A stretch of 64,000 nucleotides of DNA from Lingula anatina (Eukaryota; Brachiopoda; Lingulata; Lingulida; Lingulidae): assembly GCF_001039355.2 (NCBI RefSeq), contig NW_019775717.1:1-64000 (forward strand), written 5' to 3'. Shown here piece after piece: positions 13,301 through 24,900 of the stretch. Position 1 is the stretch's first letter. The number at the start of each line of letters is the position of its first letter. The notes under the pieces are model-generated. The model saw only the letters and a program-made list of their open reading frames with translations, was not told where the DNA came from and did not search any database. Made by a program: the position numbers and the translations under genes.

Positions 13301-16300
13301 AAAAGAAAAACAGATGACATAAACTTGTACATTGTGCATCCAATGGTTCAAAACTAATTTCGTAACTCAAATCAGTTTCCAGGTTTAACGTGATAAAACT
13401 TGAGTGACTTGGGAAGATACTAGTAATTCCCACATTTGCTGTTTTAATTAATTGAAATTAATTTTAAGTAATGTATATTCCGCAAGGTAATCAATGCGAA
13501 CCACCTGTACTGTTTCAGACCTGCCTCTAACCGTACTGTATGTCATGCGATCTTAATTCACTACTCTACCCGAATTATATTTCCTAATTGCAACGTATCC
13601 TTTCCTCTCTTTAAATTCAGATGCCAATACACAAAGGCTTGTAAAATATTTAGTTTTAAGATTTTTGTTTTCCATGCCACTCCGTTTTTTTTTATCTACA
13701 ATAGCCTTTATAATTAAAGTATTATCGAGCCGGGACAAGGGCATTTCTTTGAAAAAATTGATTGTAACATATATCGCAGTAAAAGCACATGATTAAGACC
13801 GCGAAATCGAACCGCAAAGATATGTCCTACATCTTAGGCTTGAAAAAACGAAATGGGTTTCAGTAAATCGCCCACGAATGTGTACAACAAATAAGAAGGC
13901 GTTGTGAACGGACAAGTATTTGAGCAGCTGGACCTTTGTACTTTAGCAACAACTGCTATCCATCGAAATTCAGAATGATGGGAAATCGTTAGATTTGTAT
14001 TACCAACATCTTTAACGCAATAACATGCTCAAATCTATTAATGCAGAAAGGGTAATCAATACAATTGTCAACCTCGGCAGATAGGGGTTCGGGTTAAGAT
14101 GTCCATTCTGTGATATCCCATTAGTAAAATAATGGCGTTTTCATTTCTCTTGTGTCATTTTTTCTATTCCTCTGATACAGGTACATATACTGAGTACTGA
14201 ATAGATGCATGTGTTTGCGCATTCGTATCTTCCAGTACACATGCACCCATTCTTTCACTCACGATCATTGTGCAGGAAAGAAAAGAGAAGAAGGAGAGAG
14301 AGACAAAGAGAGAGAGCGGAAAGTAAAGCGACTTTGTGCAATTGCAAAATCTTAAAGGTACATATGAACCGAGCATCGGTGGTGCGTGGATTCCCAGTAA
14401 CATATATAAACCACTTCTAATAGTTTCTAATACGACTCAAATAAATTCGACATGCCAAGTGATAAACTGAATAAATCGCTACCAGAAAAATCCGTTCAAA
14501 TATCATTTTTGCTTAAAATTAAACAATGCCTATTGATAGTTCTCTTTGTTATACTACTTGAAACTTCATATGCATCTTTATCCTGCCTTTAGGTGATCTA
14601 TTAACACATTGTTTTACGTATTGCATTGACTTTTTCATATTTGCATGTGTACCACTTTCTTACGTATATCGCATAAGTGTCGTTAACAAATGTCATTCAC
14701 GAAAATGACGATCAGTGCAAGTACAGGCAATCAGTGTCATCTTTAGTGAAGTGGTGTACAGACAACATGGTTTGATTTTGAGTGCTTGCAAAACGAAAGA
14801 GGTTACTGTTGGCAACACAAGAAATCAAAACTGTAAAGACCCATTGAAATCAGTGGGGAGGCTGTGAAACAAGTCTAATAACAAGCTATTGGGTGTTGTA
14901 TACACATTACATTGATTTTCGCCAAATATTTGCATGTGTACCACTTTATTACGTAAATGGCATAAGTGTTATTAACAAATGTCATTCACGATAATGACGA
15001 TCAGTGTAAGTACAGGCAATCAGTGCCATCTTTAGTCAAGTGGTGCACAGACAATATGACTTGATTTTGAGTGTTAGCAAACAGAAGAGATTATTGTAGA
15101 CTACAGAAGGAATCAAAATTTATTAACAAAGTATGTAAAATCTTAATGATACATGTAGTAATATTAGGTACACTGTACTCACCATAGTCACTGCAATCTT
15201 GTGGTAGCTGTTATAAATAAAAAGAAGAGACTTCCAGTTACTTTCAGAAAACTTTGGGATACTGTCAAACAAAAGTGGGGGAGTCGTTCCAATAAACACA
15301 CAGCCCATTCTTTCCAGACATTGTTAGAAATAATATAATAACTGCCCGATATGTAATTTTCAAACACAATTAAAATTTCCAGTTTAACTCCTTTCTCGCT
15401 AGTGTTCTTAGTAGGTATAGATTGGACGCCTCTCTTAATGTCCTGTCTCGTCTCAAATCCAAAATTTCAAGGATCGAAAAAACTTTTTGCGGAGACATGT
15501 TGCTGATGAGAAGTTGTGGTCTGCACCACCTTCTCGTTGTTTCCCCAAGTTTTATGTTATTTTGCCTTTCATCAGTTTTGGAAAACAATTTTGCTATATA
15601 ATTGAGCTATTCCATCCCCCTCCCCCTGATCCTGAATGCTAAGCTTCGACGGACATGTCAAATGAACGGAGAATGATAGCATAACAAAGCCAATTTATAT
15701 GGGGAGCTTTGTAAGGGGGAAAGGAACGGTGGCCACAGAAACGCTTCTGTAACAACACTTAGACCTACTCGGCTTACACCCGAAAAACTGGAGAAGTATA
15801 TAAAAAATCGAAAAAAATAAACCAGAACCCCACAAAACTTAAAGCATCGGCAGACCCCATCCATCCAAACCTGGTCAGTTTTCTACAACACCAACAGTGT
15901 ATAGATGTAATTATACAGTCAATACACCATACAAGGGAAGTCAAAACAGAATGAACTAAAGAATTTACCTTGAAGAAATATCTGCTTCCCACTTCGTTTG
16001 TTAAATTGTCATCTTTAGAACTGATATCTGAACGGGAATTCAGGTCACAGATTGCCTCAGTCCCCCGCATATTGAAAGATTTGCAGTCCATGTTCTTCAT
16101 GCACTTCATGGCACATTCAACACTTGTGAAATCTCTCCACGTTTCAATAACACTGTTAGGAAAATATTTCCCGTCCGTGGCGAAGAAGAAATTAGAAATA
16201 TCATTAGCCAAAGTAGTTTCGCCAGCTGAGCTTACGTATACATACATATTTGCCAAAAACAGGCTAAAAACGCACCCCCAGAGCAGGACTACCCTGTGCG

Positions 16301-16307
16301 CTGACAT
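10324..16307 (-). CDS. Gene A: secreted PAN/apple plus fibrinogen C-terminal domain protein
   Basis: Four exons: 16307-15969, 15207-15183, 11167-11047 (second copy at 12905-12785) and 10837-10324. Using exon 3 once gives 999 bp and 332 residues ending in TAG. I chose the ATG at 16307 (MSAHRVVLLWGC) because a hydrophobic signal-like stretch follows at once; an in-frame ATG also lies upstream at 16382. Residues about 40-113 form a PAN/apple-like domain with the Cys pattern ECAMKC...DCKSFN...CDLN. Exon 2 encodes LPQDCSDY, which leads into the FReD in exons 3-4 (GVHWIY, VYCEQGWTVLMRR, GDHWLGLEAFHHLT, then SDNDLINNHNCA, GGWWYNSC and the terminal MKIKQV). Such domains usually bind glycans or act in recognition outside the cell. 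Residues SDND resemble the FReD calcium site. Exon 3 lies in a 1.74-kb block present twice around a single N, so the extra copy may be an assembly product. Confidence 0.85.
10915..12651. repeat. Near-identical 1.74-kb block, copy 1 (contains gene A exon 3)
   Basis: This block matches 12653-14389 at an offset of 1738 bp, apart from homopolymer length changes and single substitutions (for example ACCTGTGTAC here, ACCTTTGTAC in the other copy). The boundary between the copies is one N at 12652. The block holds all of exon 3 of gene A, a run resembling a LINE 3' tail (AATAAACTTATTATTATTA, about 11344-11362) and an AG-rich patch near 12541-12590. Confidence 0.9.
12653..14389. repeat. Near-identical 1.74-kb block, copy 2 (contains second gene A exon 3)
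   Basis: Second copy of the 10915-12651 block. Exon 3 at 12905-12785 keeps both splice sites and the same length (121 bp). The block begins directly after the single N at 12652, which points to assembly joining of two haplotype contigs rather than a true tandem duplication, but the sequence alone cannot settle this. Confidence 0.9.
14639..15095. repeat. Diverged tandem repeat in intron 2 of gene A
   Basis: Two copies of about 160 bp, starting near 14642 and 14931, share the words TTGCATGTGTACCACTTT, TGTCATTCACGA, AATGACGATCAGTG, AGTACAGGCAATCAGTG and TTGATTTTGAGTG in the same order. The spacing is about 290 bp. Copies differ by scattered substitutions, so this duplication is older than the single-N blocks. 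Confidence 0.8.
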
Positions 16308-17501
16308 ATCGAAGTAGTGCACCAAAAAGTCTTGGTTTAAACTGTCGCAATAAATACGAGCGCGCAGATATTGATATAACAATGCCCTAAAATGTTATCA
16401 CCTTGTAACTTGATGCTGGAGCATAATTACGTGTTACAATTTATGTCCAGGAAACAGCCATTAGTAACCAATGGAGGCGGTTACCATTGGTCCTTGCTGT
16501 TGATTAAACCCCAAAAGGTTTAAAGTGAAATGGTAACGCTGACATCATATCCGCGCAAAAACGTAATATACGTACTTCATGCCAATCATGCAATCGTGCT
16601 TCAACGATACTTCTCAGTTGTTAAAAGCGTACTCCGAATTTGAAGTATGAAAAATGGCATTCTTTGCGATCCTGCTTCTAATTCGCAGTGATAATTAAGC
16701 ACTATTGATGCTTTTAAGCAGTGGTACACGATTCATTTGTGCTCAGAGTGAAGTAGGCCCGAAGTAACATCCGTAACGGAAGCAGCCTTCTACTCACAGG
16801 TAAGATACTGTGTATAATTCAACGTCAAATAGAAATAGAGCATTTTGCTCTATAAATTAAACGCATGCTGCTTCTCTACTGCTGAAAGATGTCTGTAACA
16901 TCTATCCATTTACTATTTCATGACCGTTTTATGTCTAGCATATAGATTCGCCAAACATCAGGATCGAAAAGCGGCATTATATGGATATAATATCCCTTTT
17001 TCGAAGCCTGCGATCGGCAAAACATTTTAAAGTTGAATCTGCTGCAAAGCATTTACAGTAAATTATTATTAACAAAAAACCAAGTAAGCTGTCTTTTTTT
17101 GCACACTGTCCCTTTTGCAACTTAAAATTTAAATTAATAACTTATCCGAAAAGTGAACATTGTCTTGAAACTCGACATCCACTAAATGTGCAACGGCATC
17201 AACTATTAATTTCTATCATTATGCATTTCGGGTATCGCTGCCCGTTTGGCAGCCATTAAGACCGGTGTCACATGGCAGATTGCCATGGGAATATGGGGTT
17301 TTTAATTTCGCACGACGATGATCCCGAAATTGGTAAGCAGTTGGTCAATATCCAACACGTACATGTACAAGGATTTCATTTGGATAGCTAGGCCAGCGAA
17401 TAATTCCCCTTTGCTTTTTGACAGTAAAGATAGCCCAGTAATCAATTTTCGTCAAAATTAATTGATTTTTTCTCAATAATTACAATATATTACAACATAT
17501 C
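16308..17501. other. Intergenic region between genes A and B
   Basis: Upstream region of gene A and 3' flank of gene B, both minus strand. It should hold the gene A promoter, but no motif stands out. A short inverted repeat (ACCAATGG / CCATTGGT) lies near 16468-16492. No coding exon seen. Confidence 0.5.
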
Positions 17502-18048
17502 CTATTTCCTGATTTTCAACACGGCCCAGCGCAAAAGAATGTCGTTTGATCCGATGTCCCCAAAAGGAATCCCCACATGTTTGGCCCAACGCCAGCAACC
17601 AGAAGTGCACGAGGACGGTGTCGCCATCTTGGAAGTGAGGCTGATTACACTACACGCCTTGTACCACCAACCTCCACCGTGTAGCACGGCACAATTAGCC
17701 AATCCTTTCTTGTCGTTGTCTCGATCAAGAGTGGTGAATTTGTAAAACCGATTCCACTTATGAGATGTGCCATTTGCAGATAGGTTCCCAACCCCACCAG
17801 GGGTTATATCCAAGGTGTATTCTTCATCCTCCGAACTCACGCGAAAGCCCACGTGAATGTCCGAGAAATACGTGTCAGTCAACATGTCCCTGACTTCGGT
17901 CATTAAGGAGTAGTTTCCCTGGTTCGTGAGATGATGAAACGCCTCCAGCCCCAGCCAATGGTCGCCTGCCACGTCACCAAACCCATCTCTGTATTCATCC
18001 CATCCCCTGTTGTATTTGATGGAAAAGAGATGCTCAAACGCATAGATA

Positions 18049-18093
<45 letters not shown>

Positions 18094-19386
18094 TTGAGTT
18101 TATAATGTTCATCTTAACATTGCTGGCTGTCTATGGTTCTTTTAATGCTACCGTTTGTTTACAAACCATAAGAAAGAAAAATAAAATGCATAATTTAATA
18201 TGGCGGCTACATGTACTTGTCTATTAGCATAAACGAATGTATAAATTCAAGTAAGATGAAAAAGGATGTTATAAAAAGTTGCTATTATCTTACCAAAAAA
18301 TGTTGATTATTTTTAATGAAGTTATGCTATTTCTATTCACTAAGATAAATTTAACCTGTTGAAGTTCAGTTCGGGCCCCGTCCGCCGCATCAGCAAGGTC
18401 CATCCCTGCTGACAATAAACTTCAATCGATTTTTTCATGGACTGAATATAAACCCAGTGAACTCCATCCGCCCCATCTGAAATATAACATCTGGTGCTTT
18501 GTTACTTGATTGACATGCCGTTTTGTTTTACGTGGATTTATGTACGAAGAAAACCACATAAACTATGAGGATATGCATATCCTGGGATTACTACAAGATA
18601 CTGATAACTGTTCACTTTATCAGTCATGCAAATGTGTTCACTCACTCATGTGATACATACGACCACACCAACTGCACATCACACACTGCTACTTGACTCT
18701 GAAAGAAGAGGGACATGGCTCTCCTGCTATGACTTTATAGACTCTACAGTTATGTAAGTGTTGAAGTTTGCTTTAATTTTATGAATTAATGAATATTATA
18801 GTTTTAAATTGTATTTGTATTTGTTAGGTATATTGTGTTTTTTATTTCAGTGACCTGCTTATAGGCTAATCGGCTTATCGACTACATGTATCAGCAAACA
18901 ATACAGCAATTGTAAAAATAAACTGAAAACTAAAAGCCAGCCGAATTCAAAAAGAGTGTTTTCTATCCCGACACAGTGCAAATTGTTCAAAGTGGGTTAG
19001 TGGAAAACCGAGAGGGGACTGCGTCAGGAATCAAAACGACAACAATTCACCTGTAAGTAGTAAGTAAGTTTTATACTCTCTTAGATCCGTCAATGAAAAC
19101 GAAGTTTATGGGATAATTTCAAGGTCAAAGAGTGAATACACACACACACACACACACACACACACGTATTCTAATATCCATTCCCGCTCATGTACCCTGC
19201 ATTTATAGATAAAGAAATTTGAATTAAAGTAAACAGGAATGTTCCAAAATGAGAATTCACGTTTTAAGTGTGTTGTAGACTAAGTATAAGTACAAGTAAA
19301 ATGTGCATTAAAAATGAAAGAACGAAAACTTACCGTAGTCACTGCAATCTTCTGGATACTTCGTAAAATTAAAAAAAAAGGACAAT

Positions 19387-19453
<67 letters not shown>

Positions 19454-19951
19454 TCACGTACATCTACATGTATGACAGCAACATCTGATAATCTTTCGGA
19501 CTTGGTATATTGAACTTTACATAACAAGAAATACCAAAATACGCAATCTCTGTGATATATTTGGCATGTATATATATATATTTTAAAAGAAAAGGACCAC
19601 TACCTTTAAATAGTACCTGCTACCTGCTTCGTCTATCAGCTTCTGACCGCCAATTTTAACATCAGAGTCCCTGTTCAGCTCGCAAACAGCCCCAGCAGAC
19701 CGTATATTGAAAGACTTACAATCCTTGTTGTCCAGGCACTTGAAAGAGCAGTCAACTGCCGTGGAATGTTCCCACGTTTCGATGACATTGTGCGGCAAAT
19801 ATTTTCCATTTGTGCCGACAAAAAATGTTGATATCCCTATTGTCGAAGATACATCATCAGCTGCGGTTGGATGTATATGTGAAAGTGAAATTAATTTGAG
19901 AAAAAAAGACGCGCTCAGAAAAATGAGACTTACACGTACAGGTGGTAACAT
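17502..19951 (-). CDS. Gene B: secreted PAN/apple plus fibrinogen C-terminal domain protein
   Basis: Exons 19951-19604, 19358-19334, 18476-18356 and 18006-17502 sum to 999 bp (332 residues, stop TAG at 17504-17502). Every junction has GT..AG ends and the phases agree. The N-terminus (MLPPVRVSLIFLSASFFLKL) looks like a signal peptide. The PAN/apple-like domain follows (DCSFKC...DCKSFN...CELN), ending in SRYYLK at the exon 1 donor. Exon 2 gives YPEDCSDY; exon 3 opens the FReD (GVHWVYIQSMKK, VYCQQGWTLLMRR); exon 4 completes it (GDHWLGLEAFHHLT, an NYS sequon, DRDNDKKGLANCA, GGWWYKAC, CTSGC, GIPFG). DRDND fits the FReD calcium-binding loop. This is the cleanest of the three paralogues: compact, no duplicated block, no transposon in its introns. 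The role as an extracellular lectin-like protein is inferred from the domains. Confidence 0.88.
18049..18093. repeat. (AAT)n microsatellite
   Basis: About 15 units of AAT/TAA, in intron 3 of gene B roughly 45 bp from the exon 4 acceptor (intron side). Confidence 0.95.
19138..19164. repeat. (AC)n microsatellite
   Basis: Run of AC dinucleotides in intron 2 of gene B. Confidence 0.95.
19391..19450. repeat. (TA)n microsatellite
   Basis: About 30 TA units in intron 1 of gene B, just upstream (on the minus strand) of the 25-bp exon 2. Confidence 0.95.
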
Positions 19952-21958
19952 GATGAGATGATATCACCACCGGCTAATTAGACGAATACGATGCGCAAAT
20001 ATGACAGACCCCACCTCACAAATCATTAAAGTGAGTTATTACATCATTAAGTATTAAGTTTCGTGGGAATGACAGATGTTCACAATTTCATCTGATCAAA
20101 TTGCTCTTGAGTACGATATTTCACTACGCTTTAAGACGGGGACTATTGACTGTAATATGAAGGTTACAAGGACAAAACGTCATTTGGATTTGATACGTTC
20201 CGCTATACCAATACGTTTTTGGAAGGGATAAGGGGTAACTGTGCTCCAGAGGATAGGGAGAGTGTGGAGGGTGTCACGTGACCCAATATGCTTGTCCCTG
20301 GAACCGAAATAATCTCTGTAGAATACAGTCCTACGAGTGCTGAATAGGTTTATTTTTCGGGCTTTTGACAATAGAACTTACACATTTCATCAATATCTGT
20401 ACTATATAACAGCACTGGATACCAAGAACAAACTGCAATCGGTTCCTGGTTGCGACATTTCTCAACTAACACAATCAGTAGCATTGCGACGACACATTTC
20501 ACTCCCGTATTGGATCCTGGCTGCATCCTATCTCAACTAATACAATCAATAACAGTGCAGCAAGGCATTTAACTCACGTTTTTAAGTTCGTGACATGAAA
20601 AGTTCAGGGGTATACCGTCTTACTTCTCTCAGAGTATTTTTCTGATACAGGCTATCTAAAATCAAGGCTATCTAAAATAGTAAACAAAATATAATCATAA
20701 ACTTATTTTTAAACGGTCTACTAGCATGTAGACGTTGCGAACAGTTCTAGATGGCATCTACCGGTAGACAAACACTTATGCATGATTTCAAAGAAGTAAT
20801 ATATAATAATATTTAAACATCATAAATATTTTTTAGTATAACTATCTACAGGGAAAAAATAAATTTACTTCCTTTCTCTCTGATTTTATCCGTGTGAGCG
20901 GTCACGTTCACAATCCATCTATCCCCAATGGCAACTGTTTTCATAAGCTCCACTTCACTGATACACTAACGCTACTCTTTATTACCATTCCTGTGTTCAT
21001 ACTGTCTAACTGTTTACACCCAGAAATATGTTCCCTTCTTCCTTTGAGTTGAACAAAGAACTGGTACTCTGTTATTCTATGTGATTGCTGTTTCATTGAA
21101 CCTTAAAATTTACTCTGGTACATTTAGATTAGCACTTATACGTCAATTCATGCAAACAAACATAGACATCGCCTCTTATTTAAACTCTTGAGTTATGTAA
21201 AGTGGAAGTTTTAGGCTGCGTGTGCAACAACAAAAGTATTAATCCTTTCTAAGAAAATCTCGGACATTGGAGTTGTATTGATTTTTGCTGTTGTTTGAAG
21301 TGACAATTGTTGAAACCTTTCATATCGACATTTTATCAGAGTATCCTGCAGTTTTTAATGTTGTGATCTATAAGCCATTGACATACACATGCGTGTATGG
21401 AATAAAGAGTCATATTAACACATGGTTTTGCACATAACGTCAAGATTTATATTAAAAAATAGTATTTAAAATTTTCATTACATGTTTACTTAACTGCATA
21501 TAAAATATTTGAAAGTGTTCAATTATTTCAAAGTAATATTTATGTGGCCTTTTAAACACAATATTGCAGACTGAAAATTATCCCCTTTAAAAGGCCTACT
21601 TGTCGTTGTTTTTAGATAATTTTCAATCAACTCAGGTGCACTTTGTTTCAAAACTTGATAAAGTATTTCGTCACACGAATATACACGCTTGTTCTGTTGT
21701 AGTAAAGTATAGCTGCGTTCTGAATGTCTTAATCACAAATTAATTGATCAAATAAATATCCTGAACTATCCAGTTTGATAAAAAGTTTTCAATTACCAGT
21801 AGGCAATCGGTTTTGACGCATTTCAAAGTCAGGTGTCAATTTTCAGGTGTTACATGTATTTATCGAACACTTTCAGTGCCCACTTGACTCTTTATGTATC
21901 AGCATACATATTTTTAACTTAAAATTACATCGACAATAATTCATGAGATATTTATTTG
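19952..21958. other. Intergenic region between genes B and C
   Basis: About 2 kb of AT-rich DNA between the gene B start and the gene C stop. No coding exon, RNA gene or clear transposon end was recognised. It should hold the gene B promoter. Confidence 0.5.
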
Positions 21959-24900
21959 CTAGCCAATCTTCTTGATCTTCATAACGGCAAAATTGAGCAA
22001 GATGTCATCCGAACCATTCCCGCCAAAAGGGACACCGTTGTGCTTGAAATAGGCGTAACATCCGGACGTACAATGCGTCGTCTGCCCGGTGAGAGACACC
22101 AAGGTGCATGCCCTGTACCACCATCCCCCTCCGAATGTAGCCGCACAGTTTGAGGTACTAGTCGTATCCTGGTCCTTGTCATAGGCCGAGAACATCATGT
22201 CGTAGTTGATATACCACTGATCTTCCGCGGAACTAGTTAGGTTTCCATCGCCAAGGGGAAACTCATACAAAATATATCCCTCTTTCTCTGGCCCGACACG
22301 AAAGTCGACGTGGATATCAGAGAAATAGGTGCTTGTCAGATTGTCCCTGACTTCGGTCATTAAAGAATAGTTTCCCTGGTTGGTGAGATGATGGAACGCC
22401 TCCAGTCCCAACCAATGGTCACTCTCCAAGTCACCGAATCCGTTCCTATAATCTGACCACGTCCTGTGAATTTAAGAAATGAGATAAATGATAAGATAAA
22501 AGACTGCGTTTGCCTTGTTAACCATATACCAGTGCACATGCACTGTGGGAAATTTTAAATTGTAATGGAAACCGCCCAAAATAAACCTTAAACGCAGTTG
22601 TCGGCACTGCGTGGCTAGAAACCCTGATTGTAAGGTGGGGTCAGCTTTTTGACGACATGATTCTTACACCCCATTCCCACAGATTTTTAGATCGATCTAT
22701 CCCTGTGGGGAGTCTCACTAGATTACTGTCAGCTTAGCCGGCTTAAGCGTCTGTCCCGCCTACTGAAAGCTGTAAGGGGGTAATTAACTATGGTGCGCGC
22801 TCGGCTGATTGCAATTTAGCTTGAACCCCCAGGGAGTTAGGTCGATCTAAATTTTAATCCCTGTATCGATCTAAATCTCTGGGAATACACCCTAAGACCC
22901 TATTTCCAGAGATTAGATCGATCTACTTTAGATCGACCTAACTCCCTGGGGGTTCACGCTAAATAGCTGTCAGCCGAGCGGACACGAAAGTTAATTACCC
23001 CCTTACAGCTTGTAGTAGGCGGGACGGACATTTAAGCCGGATTATCTGACAGTAATCTAGTGAGAGCTCTGGGAATACAGCCTAAGTGTATGCGGCAGGC
23101 ATGCCCTCTCATGACTATTTTCAGGCAGGACGAGACATGACGTAGTGGTTGGTAAGAATGCAATCTAAATTCCAAACACTTTATTAAGGGTTTTCTTTCC
23201 ACATCTTGATTCGGGTCTGTTATATGTGCAGTAACACTTAACTATTTAATAATATGACTAAATTCTCTAAAGGTAAGAAAAATGATAAGATAAAATACTA
23301 CTTTTACCATATACCAGTGCACATGTACAACGTGAATATTTAAAATTGTAATGGACCCCCCATATTTAACTTAAAACGAAGTTGTCGGCACTAGAAACCC
23401 TGATAATAAGGTGACTAGAAACCCTGGTTTTAAGGTGGGGTCACCTTTTGGCGGTATGATAGAAATGTTGAGTTGATAACTCTAAAGTGCAGGCCATTCT
23501 ATCTACCACGTGAATTCACTAGTGTCATAATTACAGCCGTCTACATTCACCCCCGGGCTGATACAAAATTAGCAATACAAAACCTCACATCAGTCGTCAC
23601 ATCCCATGAAAATTCGGAACCTGATTCATTATCTATTGTCCTTGGTGATTTCAACAAAGCCAACTTGAAAACGACACTACCTAATTATCGCCAGGTCATC
23701 AATTTTCCGACAAGGGGCAATTACATTTTGGACCACTGCTATTGTCCTATTAAAGGGGCGTACCAACCAGTCAAACGATCCTCTTTAGGAAACTCCGACC
23801 ACTGCATTATCTTGCTAATTCCAACATACAAGCAACAATTCAAGGAAAACAAGCCCACCATAAAAACAGTAAAAGTTTTCAACCAAGCAGCCATAGATAC
23901 CCTCCATGATTGCCTCGAGGCCACCGAGTGGGAGGTATTCAGAGATACTGAGGACGTTAACAACTACACTGATGCCGTTACTGGTTACATCCAATTCTGT
24001 GAAGAAATGTGTGTCCCGAGAAAGCAAGTGAAGCAGTTTACTAACAACAAGCTCTGGTGCAACAACAAGATCCGCAAGCTCATTAAGGAAAAAGATGTAG
24101 CCTACCGTAACAAAGAACAACACCCCGAAAACTATCGGAAGTTAAAAGCAACCCTGCGATGGGCCATCAAGAACGCCAAGAGAGACTTTAAAAAGAAATT
24201 CGAAGAAAAGTTTGAGACCAATAACGTAAGACAGCTATGGTCAAACATGTCATCACTCACTAAATACAAAGGTCCAAAACACGTACTGAGTGACGACGAC
24301 ACAGCACTTCCCGACAAGCTGAATGAATTTTACGCTAGGTTTGACATTGCCAACAACTCGGACTTAAGATCGGCTCCACTAAATGCACATCCACATGACC
24401 CACCGCCCTTTTCTGTTCAGAAATGGCAGGTTCAGTGTCATTTTATGGGCCTCGACGCACACAAGTCATCTGGACCAGATGGTATTTCGCCAAGGCTTCT
24501 NACTATTTTCAGGCAGGACGAGACATGACGTAGTGGTTGGTAAGAATGCAATCTAAATTCCAAACACTTTATTAAGGGTTTTCTTTCCACATCTTGATTC
24601 GGGTCTGTTATATGTGCAGTAACACTTAACTATTTAATAATATGACTAAATTCTCTAAAGGTAAGAAAAATGATAAGATAAAATACTACTTTTACCATAT
24701 ACCAGTGCACATGTACAACGTGAATATTTAAAATTGTAATGGACCCCCCATATTTAACTTAAAACGAAGTTGTCGGCACTAGAAACCCTGATAATAAGGT
24801 GACTAGAAACCCTGGTTTTAAGGTGGGGTCACCTTTTGGCGGTATGATAGAAATGTTGAGTTGATAACTCTAAAGTGCAGGCCATTCTATCTACCACGTG

